Of a stretch of DNA of 9,650 bases, positions 6,304 to 9,650 are shown piece by piece. Each line of letters begins with the position of its first letter. The first letter of the stretch is position 1. The DNA is from Bacillota bacterium. GTDB lineage: Bacteria > Bacillota > Clostridia > Peptostreptococcales > Anaerovoracaceae. A program made the position numbers and the translations under genes. The DNA lies in assembly GCA_029266295.1 (NCBI GenBank), contig JAQSXD010000128.1:1-9650 (forward strand). The letters run 5' to 3'. Below the pieces are notes generated by a model. That model saw only the letters and a list, made by a program, of their open reading frames with translations. It did no database searches and was not told where the DNA came from.

Positions 6304-7102
6304 TATCATACTAGTTAACAGAGGGTTCTTTCCTTCCAGAGAAAGAGCAAAAGCGGCTGTCATGGCAGGAATCGTCTATGTTGACGGGCAGAGAGTGGAC
6401 AAGGCAGGAACTGGCGTTCGTGAGGATGCGGCTCTCTTTGTAAAAGAGGACACCTGCCCGTATGTAAGCAGAGGCGGACTGAAGCTTGCAAAAGCCATCC
6501 AGTCTTTTCAGCTATCTTTAGAGAATGCCGTTGCGGTGGACATAGGCGCTTCCACGGGAGGCTTCACAGACTGCATGCTGAAAAATGGTGCCAGAAAGGT
6601 CTATTCCATCGATGTGGGTTACGGACAGCTGGACTGGACACTCAGAAATGATCCGAGAGTAGTCAACATGGAAAAGGTAAATATCCGCTATCTGGAACAG
6701 GACAAGATTGAAGATCAGGCTGATTTCATCAGTATTGATGTGTCATTTATATCCCTAAAATTGGTCTTTCCTGTTGCAGCGTCCCTGCTGTCTGATGACG
6801 GCAAGTTGGTTTGCCTAGTAAAGCCTCAGTTTGAGGCCGGACGAGAACAGGTAGGAAAAAAAGGAATCATTCGTGACAAAGCAGTGCATGAAGAAGTGAT
6901 TGGAAACGTGATCCGATACGCTGAAAAGAACGGTCTCTACCCTCATGGCCTAGATTTCTCTCCTATGACAGGGGCAAAAGGAAATATCGAATATCTGCTC
7001 CTGCTCAGCAAAGATGATGGTGGGTTGACATTGATTGATGAGGGGCAGGTAGATAGCAGCATCAAAGCCGTGGTCAAGGCTTCCCATGAGGTGCTTGACT
7101 AA
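6287..7102 (+). CDS. tlyA: TlyA family rRNA (cytidine-2'-O)-methyltransferase
   Basis: From the TTG at 6287 this is a 271-residue protein. An S4 RNA-binding domain (about 1-60; KERLDIILVNRG, then SRERAKAAVMAGIVYVDG) is followed by RGGLKLAKA (63-71) and an FtsJ/RrmJ-like methyltransferase domain: SAM-binding DIGASTGGFTD (85-95), IDVGYGQLDW (108-117), DVSFIS (151-156), KPQFEAGREQVGKKG (179-193) and GNIEYLLLL (233-241). Lys66, Asp151, Lys179 and Glu235 fit the K-D-K-E catalytic tetrad. Known TlyA enzymes methylate 23S C1920 and, in longer forms, also 16S C1409; the short N terminus here suggests the 23S-only type. The start is chosen because family members begin M-K-E-R-L-D and are about 270 residues long. 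Alternatives are GTG 6278 (three residues longer) and ATG 6242 (15 longer), the latter deep inside dxs. GGAAAGGG at 6267-6274 could serve either near start. The overlap with dxs is 17 bp. Older annotations call this family hemolysin A. Confidence 0.92.
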   Translation: MKERLDIILVNRGFFPSRERAKAAVMAGIVYVDGQRVDKAGTGVREDAALFVKEDTCPYVSRGGLKLAKAIQSFQLSLENAVAVDIGASTGGFTDCMLKNGARKVYSIDVGYGQLDWTLRNDPRVVNMEKVNIRYLEQDKIEDQADFISIDVSFISLKLVFPVAASLLSDDGKLVCLVKPQFEAGREQVGKKGIIRDKAVHEEVIGNVIRYAEKNGLYPHGLDFSPMTGAKGNIEYLLLLSKDDGGLTLIDEGQVDSSIKAVVKASHEVLD

Positions 7103-7112
7103 ACCAGAAATT

Positions 7113-7141
7113 TTGAAAGGCATAACGTTAATCGAGATAAT
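7113..7141 (+). promoter_or_regulatory. Sigma-A promoter for mutS
   Basis: TTGAAA (7113-7118) and GATAAT (7136-7141) each match the sigma-A consensus at five of six positions, and are 17 bp apart. Transcription would start near 7148, leaving a leader of about 35 nt with AGAGGT at 7174-7179. The spacer contains the perfect 8-bp palindrome TAACGTTA (7123-7130), a possible protein-binding site. The 81-bp gap between tlyA and mutS shows no terminator hairpin, so mutS may also receive read-through from the upstream genes. Confidence 0.6.
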
Positions 7142-7151
7142 GTTAATTGAT
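7122..7151 (+). repeat. Imperfect 15-nt tandem repeat overlapping the mutS promoter
   Basis: Two head-to-tail copies, ATAACGTTAATCGAG (7122-7136) and ATAATGTTAATTGAT (7137-7151), agree at 12 of 15 positions. The -10 box of the predicted mutS promoter straddles the junction of the two copies. The first copy includes the palindrome TAACGTTA; the second has TAATGTTA. The spacing of 15 bp is not a whole number of helical turns, so a paired-operator reading is weak and a local duplication is equally possible. Confidence 0.6.
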
Positions 7152-7183
7152 ATAGAGTAGAGAGAAAGAGATTAGAGGTTACC

Positions 7184-9650
7184 ATGCAACTTACACCGAT
7201 GATGCAGCAATATATGGATATCAAGGAAAATTATAAGGATTGCATCCTGTTCTTTCGTCTTGGAGATTTCTACGAAATGTTTTTTGAAGATGCGGTAACG
7301 GCATCAAGGGAGCTGGAAATCACACTGACGGGAAAGAGCTATGGACAGGAAGAACGGGCACCCATGTGTGGTGTGCCATATCACGCGGCGGATAACTACA
7401 TCGGCAAACTCATCGACAGAGGTTATAAAGTAGCGATTTGTGAACAGGTGGAAGATCCGGCAACCGCCAAGGGGATCGTAAAGCGGGAAGTCATACAGAT
7501 CATTACGCCCGGTACCGTGGTCAGTCAATCCATGCTCAACGAAAAGGAGAACAATTATCTTGCATCTGTCTTTTTGAATGAAACCGGTGCGGGGATTGCT
7601 TATTGCGATGTGTCCACTGGAGAAATCAGTGCAGCAGAGCTTTCTGGTACAAGATACATAGAAAAACTGATGAATGAATTGGTAAAAATCAGGGCAAAGG
7701 AAGTTGTTGCCAACGAAGCTGTCTCACTGGACGGTCTTTCTGAAGATATCCGTGATGCTTCCGGCGCCTATTTCAGTATATTAGGCCCTCAGTATTACAG
7801 TCACAATTCCGCTGAGGATGCGGTGCTCCGACAATTTAAAGTAAAATCTCTCAAGGGTCTGGGGGTGGAAGAAATGCCCGCGGCAGTAATGGCGCTCGGG
7901 GCATTGCTTTCCTATCTTTTTGAGACCCAAAAGCAGAACCTATCCCATCTTGCCCGCCTGAATATTTATGACACGGCAGGCCATATGGCACTGGATAAAG
8001 CAACCATCAAGAATCTGGAGCTGACAGAGACCTTGTTTGAGAAGAAGATTCAAGGCTCTCTTCTTGGCGTTCTGGACAAAACCCAAACAGCCATGGGTTC
8101 CAGAAAGATGAAGCAATGGCTGAGAGAACCTTTGAACAGGCTGACAGAAATAAAGGAGCGTCTGGATGCTGTGGAGCTTTTAACAGACGAAATTCTACTC
8201 AGAAACAACATCAAAGAGCATCTCAAAAAGATCTACGATCTGGAGCGTCTCGCAGGACGAATTTCCTGCGGCAACGCCAACGGCAAAGATCTCATTGCCT
8301 TGAAAAATTCTATTTTTGTCCTTCCAGATATGAAAAGTGAGCTGACCTCCTGCGGCGATCCTTTGCTGGAACGATTGGAAACCTCAATGGATGCGCTTGC
8401 TGACATCTATGAACTCATCGATCGTGCTGTGGTGGACGAACCACCCTTTACCGTTAAAGAGGGCGGCTTGATCAAGAAAGGCTATTCTGAGGATCTTGAC
8501 AGCTTGAAGGATTCCATCGTTGACGGTCAGAGCTGGATTGCAGGATTGGAAGCAGTAGAGAAAGAGCGGACAGGGATTAAATCCTTAAAGGTTGGCTTTA
8601 ACAAGGTCTTTGGATATTATATCGAAGTGACAAAATCATATTACGATCTCGTTCCTGAAAACTACATCAGAAAGCAGACGCTGGCCAACTGTGAGCGGTT
8701 TATTACCCCGGAGCTGAAAGAAGTAGAATCCGTTGTTCTCAACGCGGAAACAAAGATCAACCAGCTGGAATATGAACTGTTTGTCGAGATCCGAAACGTC
8801 ATTCAAGGCTTTATCGGAACCATTCAGAGTACCTCGGCTGCAATTTCTGTGCTTGACGTTCTGGTTTCCTATGCGGAAGTAGGGAGCAGACTGGGATATA
8901 TCAAACCAAGCATCAACAATGGAGATGCGATCCTCATCGAAAAAGGACGGCACCCCGTTATAGAAGGAAGCATTCGCAACGGCATCTTTGTTTCCAATGA
9001 TACCTATGTGGATCGGAAGGACAGCAGTATGCTGCTGATCACCGGTCCAAACATGTCCGGAAAATCGACATACATGCGGCAGACTGCGCTGATCGTTCTC
9101 ATGGCCCAGACCGGCTGTTTTGTACCGGCAGAAGCTGCAACCATTGGCATTGTAGATCGCATCTATACGAGAATCGGTGCCTCCGATAATTTAGCACAAG
9201 GGCAGAGTACCTTTTATGTGGAAATGAGCGAGCTTGCCTATATTCTCAATACAGCGACAGACAAAAGCCTGATCATTCTGGATGAGATCGGAAGAGGGAC
9301 AAGCACCTATGACGGACTTTCCATTGCCTGGGCTGTGGTGGAATACCTTTGCAATAGCAGAGGAAGAATTCGAACCCTCTTTGCGACCCATTATCACGAG
9401 CTAACCGCTCTGGAAGGGCACATGACCGGACTGAAGAACCTTAACGTGGATGTACAGGAGAAGGACGGCAATATCGTCTTTCTTCATAAAATAGTCGAGG
9501 GCAGTGCCAGCCGAAGCTATGGGATCCACGTGGCAAAACTTGCGGGGGTACCGCAGCAGCTGCTTCTTGCGGCGGAAGAAAAGCTCTCTGAGCTTGAACA
9601 TAGCGGCGCTTCGATCGATCGTGACAAATATGTGCCCGGCGCAGCGGAGG
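7184..9650 (+). CDS. mutS: DNA mismatch repair protein MutS (3' end beyond window)
   Basis: An uninterrupted frame from ATG 7184 to the window edge encodes 822 residues, lacking roughly the last 50 of a normal MutS (about 850-880). The N-terminal mismatch-recognition domain begins MQLTPMMQQY and has GDFYEMFFED (27-36); Phe29 and Glu31 are the residues that contact the mismatch. EQVEDP (87-92) and ITPGTV follow in the connector region. The lever and clamp domains occupy about 260-560. The ATPase domain has Walker A GPNMSGKST (621-629), Walker B with Asp700-Glu701 in DEIGRGTSTYDG (700-711), and the ATHYHEL segment with His736. MutS dimers find base mismatches and small loops and recruit MutL. 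AGAGG at 7174-7178 lies five bases before the start. It probably has its own promoter at 7113-7141. mutL would be the expected next gene but is outside the window. No frameshift or missing catalytic residue is seen. Confidence 0.97.
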   Translation, partial: MQLTPMMQQYMDIKENYKDCILFFRLGDFYEMFFEDAVTASRELEITLTGKSYGQEERAPMCGVPYHAADNYIGKLIDRGYKVAICEQVEDPATAKGIVKREVIQIITPGTVVSQSMLNEKENNYLASVFLNETGAGIAYCDVSTGEISAAELSGTRYIEKLMNELVKIRAKEVVANEAVSLDGLSEDIRDASGAYFSILGPQYYSHNSAEDAVLRQFKVKSLKGLGVEEMPAAVMALGALLSYLFETQKQNLSHLARLNIYDTAGHMALDKATIKNLELTETLFEKKIQGSLLGVLDKTQTAMGSRKMKQWLREPLNRLTEIKERLDAVELLTDEILLRNNIKEHLKKIYDLERLAGRISCGNANGKDLIALKNSIFVLPDMKSELTSCGDPLLERLETSMDALADIYELIDRAVVDEPPFTVKEGGLIKKGYSEDLDSLKDSIVDGQSWIAGLEAVEKERTGIKSLKVGFNKVFGYYIEVTKSYYDLVPENYIRKQTLANCERFITPELKEVESVVLNAETKINQLEYELFVEIRNVIQGFIGTIQSTSAAISVLDVLVSYAEVGSRLGYIKPSINNGDAILIEKGRHPVIEGSIRNGIFVSNDTYVDRKDSSMLLITGPNMSGKSTYMRQTALIVLMAQTGCFVPAEAATIGIVDRIYTRIGASDNLAQGQSTFYVEMSELAYILNTATDKSLIILDEIGRGTSTYDGLSIAWAVVEYLCNSRGRIRTLFATHYHELTALEGHMTGLKNLNVDVQEKDGNIVFLHKIVEGSASRSYGIHVAKLAGVPQQLLLAAEEKLSELEHSGASIDRDKYVPGAAE

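Noticed and set aside
8116..8340. 74-codon + strand frame inside mutS
   Set aside because: It is out of frame within continuous MutS coding sequence and has a low-complexity Gln/Arg/Ser-rich translation typical of a shadow frame.
3222..9650. Exo VII and MutS together as a dedicated mismatch-repair locus
   Set aside because: xseA-xseB belong to the conserved nusB-dxs block, mutS has its own promoter, and four unrelated functions lie in or between them; the proximity alone is not evidence.

Overview
The window is a compact, almost fully coding stretch from the chromosome of an endospore-forming member of the Clostridia (Firmicutes/Bacillota). Three things point there: the last 51 codons of spoIIIAH at the left edge, the gene order spoIIIAH - asp23/yqhY - nusB - tsaD-like - xseA - xseB - ispA - dxs - tlyA that I recall from clostridial genomes, and strong AGGAGG-type ribosome binding sites with purine-rich spacers. 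GC content looks moderate by eye (mid-40s percent, not computed). I cannot name the genus. Every supported gene is on the + strand.

Layout. 1-156 is the 3' end of spoIIIAH. 157-263 is an intergenic region with a strong sigma-A promoter (172-200) and a perfect-core dyad in the 5' leader (212-243). 264-7102 is one long run of eight genes: an Asp23 family gene, nusB, a TsaD/Kae1-like paralog, xseA, xseB, ispA, dxs and tlyA. Several of these overlap (11, 19, 32 and 17 bp), which suggests co-transcription and translational coupling. The only sizeable gap inside the run is 76 bp between ispA and dxs; it holds two adjacent small stem-loops. 7103-7183 separates tlyA from mutS and carries a second good sigma-A promoter embedded in a 15-nt tandem repeat. 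mutS begins at 7184 and is still open at the right edge (822 codons visible).

How the genes fit together. The run mixes transcription antitermination for rRNA (NusB), rRNA 2'-O-methylation (TlyA), the two subunits of exonuclease VII (XseA, XseB) and two isoprenoid enzymes: DXS, first step of the MEP pathway, and IspA, prenyl chain elongation to farnesyl diphosphate. It also contains an envelope-associated Asp23 protein and an uncharacterised TsaD-like protein. The xseB-ispA-dxs block is an old arrangement that also occurs in E. coli. MutS starts a mismatch-repair unit that probably continues beyond the window. Exo VII and MutS both relate to mismatch repair in enteric bacteria, but nothing here shows that they act together.

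I see no mobile element, CRISPR array, tRNA, rRNA or phage gene, and no stretch over 300 bases without a gene. There is no obvious new biological system. The points most worth a second look are the TsaD-like paralog, the leader dyad before asp23, the paired hairpins before dxs, and the repeat-embedded promoter at the tlyA/mutS junction.
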